From Sva-07 sp963743825 (GTDB taxonomy: Bacteria; Actinomycetota; Acidimicrobiia; Acidimicrobiales; Ilumatobacteraceae), in the NCBI GenBank assembly GCA_963743825.1, contig CAVURC010000012.1, positions 21,763 to 85,762 of the forward strand: a stretch of 64,000 nt of DNA, read 5' to 3'. The position numbers and the translations under genes were made by a program. Shown in pieces: positions 1 to 7,645 of this stretch (within the stretch, counting starts at the first letter, position 1; every line of letters starts with the position of its first letter). Under the pieces are notes generated by a model that saw only the letters and a program-made list of their open reading frames with translations, ran no database searches and had not been told where the DNA came from.

Positions 1-1
1 G

Positions 2-880
2 ATCCTCCAGCGCGACGCAATCGAGCGACTCGATCTGCGCCAACTGCTTCTCGAACCGGAGCTGCTCCATGGCCTCGAGCCCGACATCCACCTCGTCACC
101 CTCCTCGTCGAACTCAACCGGCACCTGCCCGATGAGACGAGGGCGACCGCCCGCCAGGTGATCGCCAAGGTGCTCGACGATCTCGAGCGACGCCTCACCG
201 ACCAGACCCGCCAGGCCGTACGCGGCACCCTCGCCGGGTCGGCGCGGACGCGTCGGCCGCGCCCCGGTGACATCGACTGGCCGATGACGATCTCAGCCAA
301 CCTGCGTCACTGGATTCCCGAACATCGCACGCTCGTGCCCGAACGCCTCGTCGGGCACGGGCGGCACCAACGCAGCCTGGCACGCGATGTGGTGATCGCT
401 GTCGACCAGTCGGGTTCGATGGCCGACAGCGTGGTGTATGCGTCGCTCTTCGGTGGGGTCCTCGCCCAGATCCCCGCACTGCGTACCTCGTTCATCGCGT
501 TCGACACATCGGTCACCGATCTCACCGCCTTCCTGCACGATCCGGTCGAGGTGCTGTTCGGTGTGCAACTCGGCGGTGGTACCGACATCGCGAATGCGCT
601 GGCGTACTGCCGGCAACTCGTCGATCGGCCCCGCGACAGCGTGGTGTTCCTCGTGAGCGACCTGTTCGAGGGTGGCAACGCCGAACTCATGCACCGCCGG
701 GTCGACGACCTCATCGGGTCCGGCGCCCAGGTGGTCGTGCTGCTCGCTCTCAGCGACGAAGGGACGCCGGCGCACGACCACACTCATGCCGCCGCGTTGG
801 CCGCACTGGGCGCCACCGTGATGTCGGCCACGCCCGACGAATTCCCTGCCGTGCTCGCCGCCGCGCTGATGAGATCCTGA
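2..880 (+). CDS. VWA domain protein (5' end outside window)
   Basis: The frame is open from the left edge, so the N-terminus is missing and 292 residues are visible. A von Willebrand factor A fold fills the C-terminal half. Its MIDAS metal site begins with DQSGS (Asp codon at 404), followed by the GGGTD threonine loop near 572-586 and a VSDLFEG strand near 652. The family resembles the VWA proteins found beside MoxR-type AAA+ ATPases (CoxE/YehP type), which act in complex assembly. No ATPase is visible in this window; it would have to lie upstream. The partner and role are inferred only from the family. Confidence 0.8.
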   Translation: MLQRDAIERLDLRQLLLEPELLHGLEPDIHLVTLLVELNRHLPDETRATARQVIAKVLDDLERRLTDQTRQAVRGTLAGSARTRRPRPGDIDWPMTISANLRHWIPEHRTLVPERLVGHGRHQRSLARDVVIAVDQSGSMADSVVYASLFGGVLAQIPALRTSFIAFDTSVTDLTAFLHDPVEVLFGVQLGGGTDIANALAYCRQLVDRPRDSVVFLVSDLFEGGNAELMHRRVDDLIGSGAQVVVLLALSDEGTPAHDHTHAAALAALGATVMSATPDEFPAVLAAALMRS

Positions 881-955
881 ACCGCCGGGCGATGGTTCGG
901 CCCGGCTCGATGGATGGGGTTACGCGGCGGGCCGGGGCGCTAGCGTTGGGGACTC

Positions 956-1418
956 ATGGGTCAGCTGGTCGCCGTCACCGAGAAGCCGAGTTCGTCACGC
1001 GGAGTCGTGCGTTTCGAGATCAATCGCACCTTGTCCGGCATGGGCCATGAGCACTTCGGTTCCGTCGACGATGCATGGGGCAACACCCCGTCCGACGAAC
1101 TGGCTCGGCGCATGTTCGCCACTGGCCAGGTCAACGGGGTCCACGTGTACGCCAACATCATCACGGTCGATCTGGCCAAGGGCGGCGACTCCGCGGGCCT
1201 GTCCGAGGTGGTGCGTGACCTGTACCAGTACTGGAAGCCAGGCGTCGAGCCGCCGGCGTTCGAAGACCTGCAACCCGAGGAAGCGGCGACTGCAGCTCCG
1301 AGTGGCGACGGTGGTGGAGCGAGCGGCGAACTGTCGGAGGCCGCAAAGCGGGTTCCCGGCCATCTTCTCGATCGCAGCCGTTCGGCGCCGCGAACGCTGG
1401 AACGCAAAGAACAGCTGA
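956..1418 (+). CDS. Nfu/NifU N-terminal-domain protein, frame break near 1389
   Basis: The protein begins MGQLVAVTEKPSS and continues with the Nfu N-terminal domain pattern (VVRFEINRTL, then a VHVYANIITVDLAKG segment). This domain is linked to iron-sulfur cluster proteins. The C-terminal CxxC Nfu domain is absent, so this is the stand-alone N-domain form. As read, the frame runs to 1663 as low-complexity Arg-rich sequence and overlaps the next gene. Removing one base in the GGCGCCGCG run near 1389 gives a natural end, SRSARERWNAKNS, stopping at 1418. A TAGCGT -10 box lies at 941-946, nine bases before the ATG. Confidence 0.7.
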
Positions 1419-1508
1419 CCCGACACGTCACCACGCTGTCGGGGCAGGATTCGGCGCGTACCCGGGTCGTCCCTCTAGCGTCGGGCAGCCAGCGTGGCTG
1501 GTGCCCAG

Positions 1509-2365
1509 ATGACCGACGGCGTACTCACCCTTCAAGAAGCTGCCGACGAGCTCGGCGTGCACTACATGACCGCGTATCGCTACGTGCGTCTCGGGTTGAT
1601 GGAGGCGTCGAAGTCCGGCGGGGTGTGGCAGGTGCAGCGCTCGGCGGTCGACCGCTTCCGTGAGGATGCGAAGGCTGCGGCGGCAACCGTCGGCCCGTCC
1701 GGCAAGGGCGGCGCGCGCGCAATCGTCGAGCACCGTGGGCGAGTCGGCTCGAATCGCGTCTGGTCGCCGGTGATGCGCCTGGGTCGTGGAGTGTGATCGA
1801 AGCAGCGATGGCTTCAGGGGCGGAGCTCGACGAGATCTATCTCGACGTGCTGACCCCGGCGATGGTGGCGATCGGCGAGCGATGGGCAGCGGGTGAACTC
1901 GACGTCTCGATCGAGCACCGTGCGACGGGTATCGCCATGCGCATCGTCGGTCGGATCGGTCCGCGATTCAGTCGACGTGGCCGATCTCGTGGCGTGGTGG
2001 CGCTCGGCGCGCCGGCGGGCGAGTATCACGCGCTGCCCGTGGCGATGCTCGGCGATCTCCTGCGGTTGCGGGGGTGGGACGTGTCGGACTTCGGCGTCGA
2101 CGTGCCGAGTGAATCGCTCGCCCATGTGATCAGCCAGACGCCTGATCTCGTGGCGGTCGGCTTGTCGGCCATGTCGTCCGACAACCTCGGATCGCTCGCC
2201 GACGCGTGCGCAGCAGTTCACGTTGCGGATCCCTCGGTGCTGGTCGTGGTCGGTGGTCACGCCGTTGCCGACCTCGACCATGCCCGATTGCTCGGCGCCG
2301 ACGCCTACGCTGCGACCGGCCTCGACATGGATGACGTGCTCACCCGCCACACCCTGGCCGACTGA
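1509..2365 (+). CDS. CarH/LitR-like HTH and B12-binding regulator, frame break near 1715
   Basis: The N-terminus (MTDGVLTLQEAADELGV) is an excisionase/MerR-type helix-turn-helix. The second half holds a helical cap and a B12-binding Rossmann domain. The cap carries the W-x9-EH pattern (W AAGELDVSI EH) diagnostic of adenosylcobalamin photoreceptors such as CarH. The B12 domain has ExH (GEYHALP), where the His would be the lower cobalt ligand; the usual following Gly is Pro. The two halves lie in different frames. Reading through the GCGCGCGCGC run at 1711-1720 with a one-base change gives continuous RRAPWASRLESRLVAGD into the cap, so one gene is the better model. In this family light releases the repressor from DNA. 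No carotenoid or photolyase gene is adjacent, so the target is unknown. Confidence 0.75.
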
Positions 2366-2366
2366 C

Positions 2367-2434
2367 GGTCTGTCGGGGTCGGGTCCGGAAAGCCCGATGC
2401 GGTCTGTTGGGGTCGGGTCCGGAAAGACCGGTGG
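2367..2434 (+). repeat. 34-bp direct tandem duplication upstream of imuA'
   Basis: Two head-to-tail copies, 2367-2400 and 2401-2434, match at about 30 of 34 positions. Each contains GGGGTCGGGTCCGGAAAG. They lie directly between the preceding stop codon and the LexA box of imuA', so they could modulate that promoter. This is inference from position only. Confidence 0.7.
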
Positions 2435-2439
2435 TGGGG

Positions 2440-2460
2440 CGAACGTGTGTTCGGTAGGGT
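2440..2460 (+). promoter_or_regulatory. LexA (SOS) box and -10 of imuA'
   Basis: CGAACGTGTGTTCG at 2440-2453 is a perfect palindrome of the actinobacterial LexA operator (CGAAC-N4-GTTCG). The -10 box TAGGGT follows at 2455-2460, six bases before the imuA' ATG, so the message is probably leaderless and LexA would block RNA polymerase directly. Confidence 0.88.
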
Positions 2461-2466
2461 GGCGGG

Positions 2467-3082
2467 ATGGAACTGGCTGTCGACCTGGCTGCACTGACCC
2501 AACGAGTGGCACCCGTGGTGCTGGCCCGCGATCGCACGATGCCGGTGAGCGACGAACTCGCCGGGTTGTTCGCCGAAGGAGGGCTCGTGCGTGGCCGCAC
2601 GGTTGGCTGCCAGGGCCCGGCGGCAACCTCGACGGCGCTTGCGCTGGTCGCCGCCGCCGTCACGGCCGGGGCGTGGATGGCCGTGATCGACCTGCCGACG
2701 ATCGGGCTCGACGCCGCCAGTGAACTCGGTGTGCCACTGGAGCGGATCGTGGCCGTCGGCACCGGCGGTGATCCGGCACGCTGGGTCGACGTGGTGGCCG
2801 CTGCCGCGGACGGCTTCGACGTGCTGCTCGTGCGAGTGCCGAGCGGTCTGGCTGCTGCTGCGGTGCGCAAACTCGCCGTGCGCCTGCGTCGAGCGCGACG
2901 TGGTCACGATCGTGTTGGGCGACCCCGGAGCGATGGGGTGCGACGGCGTGCTCCACACCGACGCGCCACAGTGGTCGGGGCTCGGCAACGGACATGGGCA
3001 CCTCCGTGAACGTCGCGTGATGGTCGAGGCCTCTGGTCGACGTCTCCCGAGGCGCAGCTGCCAGCTGGCCATCTCGGCCTGA
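2467..3082 (+). CDS. imuA': ImuA'-like RecA-fold mutasome protein, frame break near 2893
   Basis: A short RecA-like protein immediately upstream of imuB (20-bp gap), the standard position of actinobacterial ImuA'. It has the layout of a RecA core (TVGCQGPAATSTALALVAAA where Walker A would be, then WMAVIDLPTIGLD) but no GxxGxGKT, as expected for ImuA', which is thought not to hydrolyse ATP. The frame breaks in CTGCGTCGAGCG near 2893. Skipping one base joins KLAVRLR to ERDVVTIVLGDPG and carries the protein to the stop at 3082. ImuA' brings ImuB and DnaE2 together for error-prone synthesis past DNA damage. The call rests on position and fold more than on a sequence signature. Confidence 0.8.
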
Positions 3083-3101
3083 CCGAGCAGCGAGCGAGCA
3101 C

Positions 3102-4754
3102 ATGAACATGCCCCAACGAATGGTCACGGTGTGGTTTCCCGACTGGCCGGCGGCGGCTGCGGGGTTCCCTGGCGATGTTCCGGCCGCGGTCATGTCCGCG
3201 AACCGGGTCGTGGCGCGTACCGCCGCTGCTGCGACCGAGGGCGTCGTCGTCGGCCAACGCCGCCGTCAGACTCAGCGACGTTGCCCCCACATCACTCTGA
3301 TCGACCACGACGCCGACCGTGATGCTCGCGAGTTCGAGCCGTTGGTCCGTGTCGTCGCCGAGATCTCGCCACGTCTCGACGTCGTCGAACCGGGGTGGAT
3401 CAGCCTGCGGGCGCTCGGGCCGTCGCGCTACTTCGGTGGTGACGCGGCGTTGGCCGACCGGCTGGCCGACCGTCTGACCGAGGTCGGTGGAGCCGGCGCC
3501 ACGTCGCTGATCCCCGGTGTGGGCATCGCCGACGGACGATTCGCGTCGAGTCTCGCGGCGCGGCTGGCGGTACGGCGTGGCCGTCCGGTGATCGTCGAGG
3601 CGGGGGAGTCTCCGGCGTTCTGCGCCGAACTCCCGATCGGCTGGCTGCAGACACTGGGCGAATCCGATCCTGAACTGATCGAACTGTTCGCCCGCCTCGG
3701 CCTGCGGCGCCTCGGTGATCTCGCGGCGTTGAGCGCCGTCGACGTGCTCGGACGGTTCGGTCACGTCGGGGTGCATGCTCACCGGTTGGCGTCGGGCGCC
3801 GACACCCGCCCGTCGAGCACCACCGACCCCGCCCCCGAGCGGCGTCTCGACCATGTGCTCGACGACCCCGCCGCGCAGTCGAGCGCCGTGGTGTTCGTTG
3901 CCAAACAGTTGGCCGACGAACTGGCCGGTTCGCTCGGCGCCGATGGCCGGGTCTGCACCCGCCTGGTGGTGCTGTTGGAGTCGGAGCACGGTGAGCGGTC
4001 GGAGCGGTCGTGGTACCGGTCGGCGGGGCTCACGGCGTCGGCGATGGTCGAACGGGTGCGCTGGCAGCTCGACGCCTGGATCGCCTTGCCGCGAGGGAGC
4101 GACCAGGAGCTGACCGGTGGCATCGCCCTGGTTCGTCTGACCCCCGACGAGGTACGCGCCGACGAGGGCAGCCAACTCGGCCTGTGGGGCGGCCAGACCG
4201 AAGCCGACCGGCGAGCCGCTCGGACGATCGCCCGATTGTCCACCCTCACATCGCAGGATGCGGTGACCGTGCCGGTGTGGCGGGGTGGCCGTCTCCCGGC
4301 TGACCGTTACGAGTGGGTGCCGGCCACGATGGTCGATCTCGACCAGCGGGCGGTGTCAGGGGCGGGGACGAGGTTGGGGTCGAGGTCGGGGAGTGGGCCA
4401 CCGCCGTGGCCCGGCGCGCTCCCGTCGCCATCGCCGGCAACGGTGTTCGCTGATCCTCACCCGGTCGAAGTGCTCGACGAACACGGCGAGGTGTTACGGG
4501 TCACCGGTCGGGGGATGGTGTCGGCGCGTCCGGCGATGTTGCGACTGCTGACGGGCGACGATGCATCGGGGTGGCGTCGTGGCAGACCACGGCCGATCGT
4601 CGCGTGGGCGGGTCCGTGGCCGGTCGAGGAACGCTGGTGGGAGCCGGAACGGCATCGACGCCTGGCCCGGTTCCAGGTGGTCACCGACGACCACGATGGC
4701 TATCTGGTCGTCGCCGAACACCGACGATGGTGGATCAGCGCCCGCTACGACTGA
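3102..4754 (+). CDS. imuB: ImuB, catalytically inactive Y-family polymerase homologue
   Basis: This 550-residue protein has the Y-family polymerase order (palm, thumb, little finger) but lacks the acidic catalytic residues. Where active enzymes have a Ser-x-Asp-Glu segment, this one reads VVEPGWISL. The sliding-clamp binding motif QLGLWG lies at residues 358-363, matching the known position and form of the ImuB clamp motif. ImuB is the hub that tethers ImuA' and DnaE2 to the beta clamp. It shares the LexA-controlled operon with imuA' and ends at a bidirectional hairpin. Confidence 0.93.
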   Translation: MNMPQRMVTVWFPDWPAAAAGFPGDVPAAVMSANRVVARTAAAATEGVVVGQRRRQTQRRCPHITLIDHDADRDAREFEPLVRVVAEISPRLDVVEPGWISLRALGPSRYFGGDAALADRLADRLTEVGGAGATSLIPGVGIADGRFASSLAARLAVRRGRPVIVEAGESPAFCAELPIGWLQTLGESDPELIELFARLGLRRLGDLAALSAVDVLGRFGHVGVHAHRLASGADTRPSSTTDPAPERRLDHVLDDPAAQSSAVVFVAKQLADELAGSLGADGRVCTRLVVLLESEHGERSERSWYRSAGLTASAMVERVRWQLDAWIALPRGSDQELTGGIALVRLTPDEVRADEGSQLGLWGGQTEADRRAARTIARLSTLTSQDAVTVPVWRGGRLPADRYEWVPATMVDLDQRAVSGAGTRLGSRSGSGPPPWPGALPSPSPATVFADPHPVEVLDEHGEVLRVTGRGMVSARPAMLRLLTGDDASGWRRGRPRPIVAWAGPWPVEERWWEPERHRRLARFQVVTDDHDGYLVVAEHRRWWISARYD

Positions 4755-4768
4755 ACTGTGACGTCAGG

Positions 4769-4799
4769 CGTTCACGATGTGTCAGACACATCGTGAACG
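4769..4799. terminator. Bidirectional hairpin between convergent genes
   Basis: Perfect 15-base arms: CGTTCACGATGTGTC at 4769-4783 and its complement at 4785-4799, around one central A. It lies between the 3' ends of imuB (+) and the response regulator (-). The inner arm and centre recur at 23821-23851. Confidence 0.8.
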
Positions 4800-4813
4800 T
4801 GCGGCGACCGGAG

Positions 4814-5581
4814 TCAGCCGACAGCGGCGAGGCCGAAGGCGTGGGAGATCTCGAACTGATCGGTCACGTCGTTCGCAAGGCGGAAGCCCACACCACGCAC
4901 GGTGTGGATGACCTTGTACGCCGGGCCGGCCTTGTCGAGCTTGCGGCGCAGGTTCGACAGGTGGACGTCGACGACGTGGTTGTCGCCGACCCACGTCGGG
5001 CCCCACACGGCGTCGAGGAGGTCTTCACGGGTGCAGACCTCGGTCGGTCGCCGGCAGAGTTGCTCGAGCAGCGAGAACTCGATGCGGGTGGTCGCTACTT
5101 CCTCGTCGACGATGCGTACTTCGCGACGACCGAGATCGATCGTCAACGGGCCGAGATTGAGCACGGACGTCAGTGGACTGTCGACACGACTCTGCATCTG
5201 GCGGGGGCGGCGCAGCAGGGCGTGACAGCGAGCGGAGAGTTCCTCGGGGAGCACCGGCATCGACACGGCATCGTCGGCGCCCGAGTGGAGCACGGCGGCA
5301 CGGGCCCGGTGGGCACCTTCGTCGGTGATGCAGAGGAGGTACTGCTCGCTGGACTCACGCAGACGTTCGTAGAGGGGACGGCCATCGGGCGCTCGCAGGT
5401 GTGAGCAGACGATCAACACATCGGGTGAGAACGACTCGGCCAGCATGATCGCTGCATCGCCATCGGTCGGAGCGCTGACGCTGAAGCCGGCCGCCCGCAG
5501 CCCCGCCACGCTGGTCCGACGCAGGTCGGGGTCGTCGACTGCGATCAGGATGCGAGGTGCGATGTTGGTGTCGTTGTCCAT
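4814..5581 (-). CDS. OmpR-type response regulator with degenerate receiver
   Basis: The protein has a receiver domain (about residues 10-125) and an OmpR winged helix (about 155-245, with LLDAVWG, VDVHLSNLRRKL and IHTVRGVGFRL). The receiver lacks the phosphorylation apparatus. The residue aligned with the phospho-acceptor Asp is Cys59 (VLIVCSHLRAPDG) and the conserved Lys is Met108 (AVSMPVLPEEL). The acidic pair VDD near residue 15 remains. No histidine kinase is adjacent. This suggests an atypical regulator that works without phosphorylation; that is inferred from residues only. It is convergent with imuB and divergent from the Nudix gene. Confidence 0.9.
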   Translation of the reverse strand: MDNDTNIAPRILIAVDDPDLRRTSVAGLRAAGFSVSAPTDGDAAIMLAESFSPDVLIVCSHLRAPDGRPLYERLRESSEQYLLCITDEGAHRARAAVLHSGADDAVSMPVLPEELSARCHALLRRPRQMQSRVDSPLTSVLNLGPLTIDLGRREVRIVDEEVATTRIEFSLLEQLCRRPTEVCTREDLLDAVWGPTWVGDNHVVDVHLSNLRRKLDKAGPAYKVIHTVRGVGFRLANDVTDQFEISHAFGLAAVG

Positions 5582-5727
5582 GTGTGGTGTCCTGCCAGTT
5601 CGGTCGGCCGGGTCAGGCCGATCTTCATGTCCTGGTGGTGGTATCGGCAGGAAGCTGACGAACTCAAGAAGAATTCGGAAGAAATCACACGCGTGTCATT
5701 CGTGCCTGTGACTGCTACACCGGTGCG

Positions 5728-6276
5728 ATGCCGACGCCGCAGGACGAACTCCACCAGCGCATCCGATCAGACGTTGCCGCCAGGGTGCCGGTCGATCAGC
5801 GTGAGGTCGACTCGATCGTGGCGTTCCTGGCTGCATTCGACCGCCTCGAGGCCCCGCTCGATCAGGACGTCGATGTCGTCCACGTCACCGGCTCCGGCAT
5901 CGTGATCGGCCCGCGGGGAGTGGTGTTGCTCGAACACAAGCGGCTCGGCATCTGGCTGCAGCCGGGCGGCCACATCGATCCCGGCGAGACCCCGTGGGAG
6001 GCGGCGCTCCGTGAGAGCCGTGAGGAGACCGGCCTCGACGTCGGCTTCGCAGGCCCCCTCGACGATCAGGGTGTTCCGGAGCTGATCCATGTCGACGTGC
6101 ACGCCGGCGGTCGGGGCCATACGCATCTCGATCTGCGCTACCTCATCGATGGTGGCGATGCCGACCCCGCCCCGCCCGTGGGGGAGAGCCAGCAGATCGA
6201 CTGGTTCGCATGGGAGGCCGCGATCGAACGTGCCGACCCCGGCCTACGCGGCATCCTTCTCGCCCTGGCCCCCTGA
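5728..6276 (+). CDS. Nudix hydrolase
   Basis: This 182-residue protein carries a complete Nudix box: GGHIDPGE, then seven residues, then RESREETGL (about residues 80-103). This fold hydrolyses nucleoside diphosphates linked to another moiety; the substrate cannot be read from sequence. The N-terminal 50 residues are helical and lie outside the box. A -10 TACACC at 5716-5721 lies six bases before the ATG, supporting this start and a leaderless message. Confidence 0.9.
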   Translation: MPTPQDELHQRIRSDVAARVPVDQREVDSIVAFLAAFDRLEAPLDQDVDVVHVTGSGIVIGPRGVVLLEHKRLGIWLQPGGHIDPGETPWEAALRESREETGLDVGFAGPLDDQGVPELIHVDVHAGGRGHTHLDLRYLIDGGDADPAPPVGESQQIDWFAWEAAIERADPGLRGILLALAP

Positions 6277-6282
6277 TCCCGC

Positions 6283-6337
6283 CCCGAAAAATGCGGTGAG
6301 ATGTGCATCCAGTGCACAAATCCCCGCACATTTCGGG
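6283..6337. repeat. Hairpin element, copy 1 of 2
   Basis: A 55-bp element: outer arms CCCGAAAAATGCGG (6283-6296) and CCGCACATTTCGGG (6324-6337), with an inner TGTGC...GCACA hairpin between them. It sits between the convergent Nudix and desaturase 3' ends and probably terminates both. A close copy lies at 7545-7597. Confidence 0.75.
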
Positions 6338-6355
6338 TTTTCGTGGCGTTCGGGA

Positions 6356-7399
6356 TCAGCCGGCGGTGGGGTAGGTGTGCCAGATGCCGGTGTCGAAGTC
6401 GTGGAGCTTGCACGCCTTCGTCGAGCGGAGGTAGTCGCGGATCCGGATGGGGCGTTCGACGACCTCGTCGGGGAATGCGGCGGCGATCTCCCTGGCGGCT
6501 TCGGGGAGTCGGTAGCACGGAATCTGCATGTCGACATGGTGGGGCAAGTGGACCATGATCCAGTGGAAGAAGAACTCCCAGCCCGGTGGCCCCCACAGGA
6601 TGGTGGTGCCCTCGACCTGGCCACGGAAGCGGTTCCATTCACGACGCGGCCACCACCGGATCTCCGGTGCGATGTGATGGACGTGCACGACCCACCCGAT
6701 CAGCTGACAGAACAGCAGGAACGGAATCACCACGACCTTGACCCACTGCCACACTCCGCTGGCTCCGTCGACGGCAACGAGAGCGCCCAATGTCGCGATG
6801 GCGTACACCATCACGAGCGCCTGGTCGCGCCGCATCTGACGAGCCCAACGGGTGGGCGGAGGGAACCGCACCATCTTGTTCCACCACACCTCGCGGAGGT
6901 AGTACGCGCCAGACCCGAAGGGCCCCCATTCGAGCTTGTGGCGGAGTTTGGCGAATCGGCCGAGTGCTTCGTACTGCTCGACCGTGAGCGGGTGCCACAC
7001 GAAGTCCATCCCCTGACGCAGGGTGTGGCCGTGATGGACGCGGTTGTGGCCGAACACCCACACCTCGACGGCGTGCAGCGATGGCAGCATGCTCAGGCGG
7101 GCGACGACGGCGTTGAGACGCTGCGAGTCGAACAGCGCGCCGTGGGCGGCGTCGTGGCCGATCACGAAGAGGCCGGCGACCATCATCCCGCTGAGTAGCC
7201 AGAGTGGAATGAGCAGCAGCGGGTTGTTCGTCGAGAGCAGCCCCCAGACCGACAGCCCGAAGATGAGGGCATCGCGGGCGAAGAGCCCGAGGCCACGAAC
7301 TGTCGATCGCTCGTAACAGTGTGCGGGGATGACGTCGAGGACGGGCTTGAGCCCGGTCGGTGCGTCCGTCACTCGAGACGGCGTGCTGCTGGGAGGCAT
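6356..7399 (-). CDS. Membrane fatty-acid desaturase
   Basis: A 347-residue integral membrane di-iron desaturase. It has all three histidine boxes, GHDAAHG (residues 81-87), HNRVHHG (118-124) and HLPHHVD (near 290), separated by hydrophobic pairs near 45-80 and 200-240. The box pattern is that of the acyl-lipid delta-12/omega-6 group, which inserts double bases of unsaturation (double bonds) into membrane acyl chains. It is monocistronic, flanked on both sides by copies of the same hairpin element, and has a TetR-like palindrome in its upstream region. Confidence 0.93.
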   Translation of the reverse strand: MPPSSTPSRVTDAPTGLKPVLDVIPAHCYERSTVRGLGLFARDALIFGLSVWGLLSTNNPLLLIPLWLLSGMMVAGLFVIGHDAAHGALFDSQRLNAVVARLSMLPSLHAVEVWVFGHNRVHHGHTLRQGMDFVWHPLTVEQYEALGRFAKLRHKLEWGPFGSGAYYLREVWWNKMVRFPPPTRWARQMRRDQALVMVYAIATLGALVAVDGASGVWQWVKVVVIPFLLFCQLIGWVVHVHHIAPEIRWWPRREWNRFRGQVEGTTILWGPPGWEFFFHWIMVHLPHHVDMQIPCYRLPEAAREIAAAFPDEVVERPIRIRDYLRSTKACKLHDFDTGIWHTYPTAG

Positions 7400-7451
7400 G
7401 GAACTCCTCTGGTGGGACCACTGGCGGTGGGTGGGTCTGGTGAGATGACAA

Positions 7452-7473
7452 GCCTACCGACCAGTAGGTAGGC
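7452..7473. promoter_or_regulatory. Palindromic operator upstream of the desaturase
   Basis: A 22-bp imperfect palindrome with arms GCCTACC and GGTAGGC around GACCAGTA. It lies 53-74 bp upstream of the desaturase start. Size and GACC core resemble TetR-family operators that control lipid genes; the regulator is not in the window. Confidence 0.55.
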
Positions 7474-7544
7474 CCTGCTGGTGAGGCTGCCCGCCCGATG
7501 ACGTCCGTGCCAGGGCACTTGGTCCCGAATCGAACACAGCGACT

Positions 7545-7597
7545 CCGAAAAATGTGCCGAGATGTGCGCCCAGTGCACGTTTCACCGCACATTTCGG
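7545..7597. repeat. Hairpin element, copy 2 of 2
   Basis: Same architecture as 6283-6337: outer arms CCGAAAAATGTG and CGCACATTTCGG, inner ATGTGC...GTGCAC hairpin. Here it lies in the divergent region between desaturase and dnaE2, where no gene ends, so termination alone does not explain it. Confidence 0.7.
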
Positions 7598-7618
7598 TGG
7601 AGGGTGGACTTGCGGGGA

Positions 7619-7638
7619 TCGTACACATGTTCGATACT
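7619..7638 (+). promoter_or_regulatory. LexA (SOS) box and -10 of dnaE2
   Basis: TCGTACACATGTTCGA at 7619-7634 matches the LexA consensus with one mismatch (GTAC for GAAC in the left half). A -10 GATACT at 7633-7638 overlaps it, seven bases before the ATG at 7646. Same arrangement as imuA'. Confidence 0.8.
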
Positions 7639-7645
7639 GGGTTCA

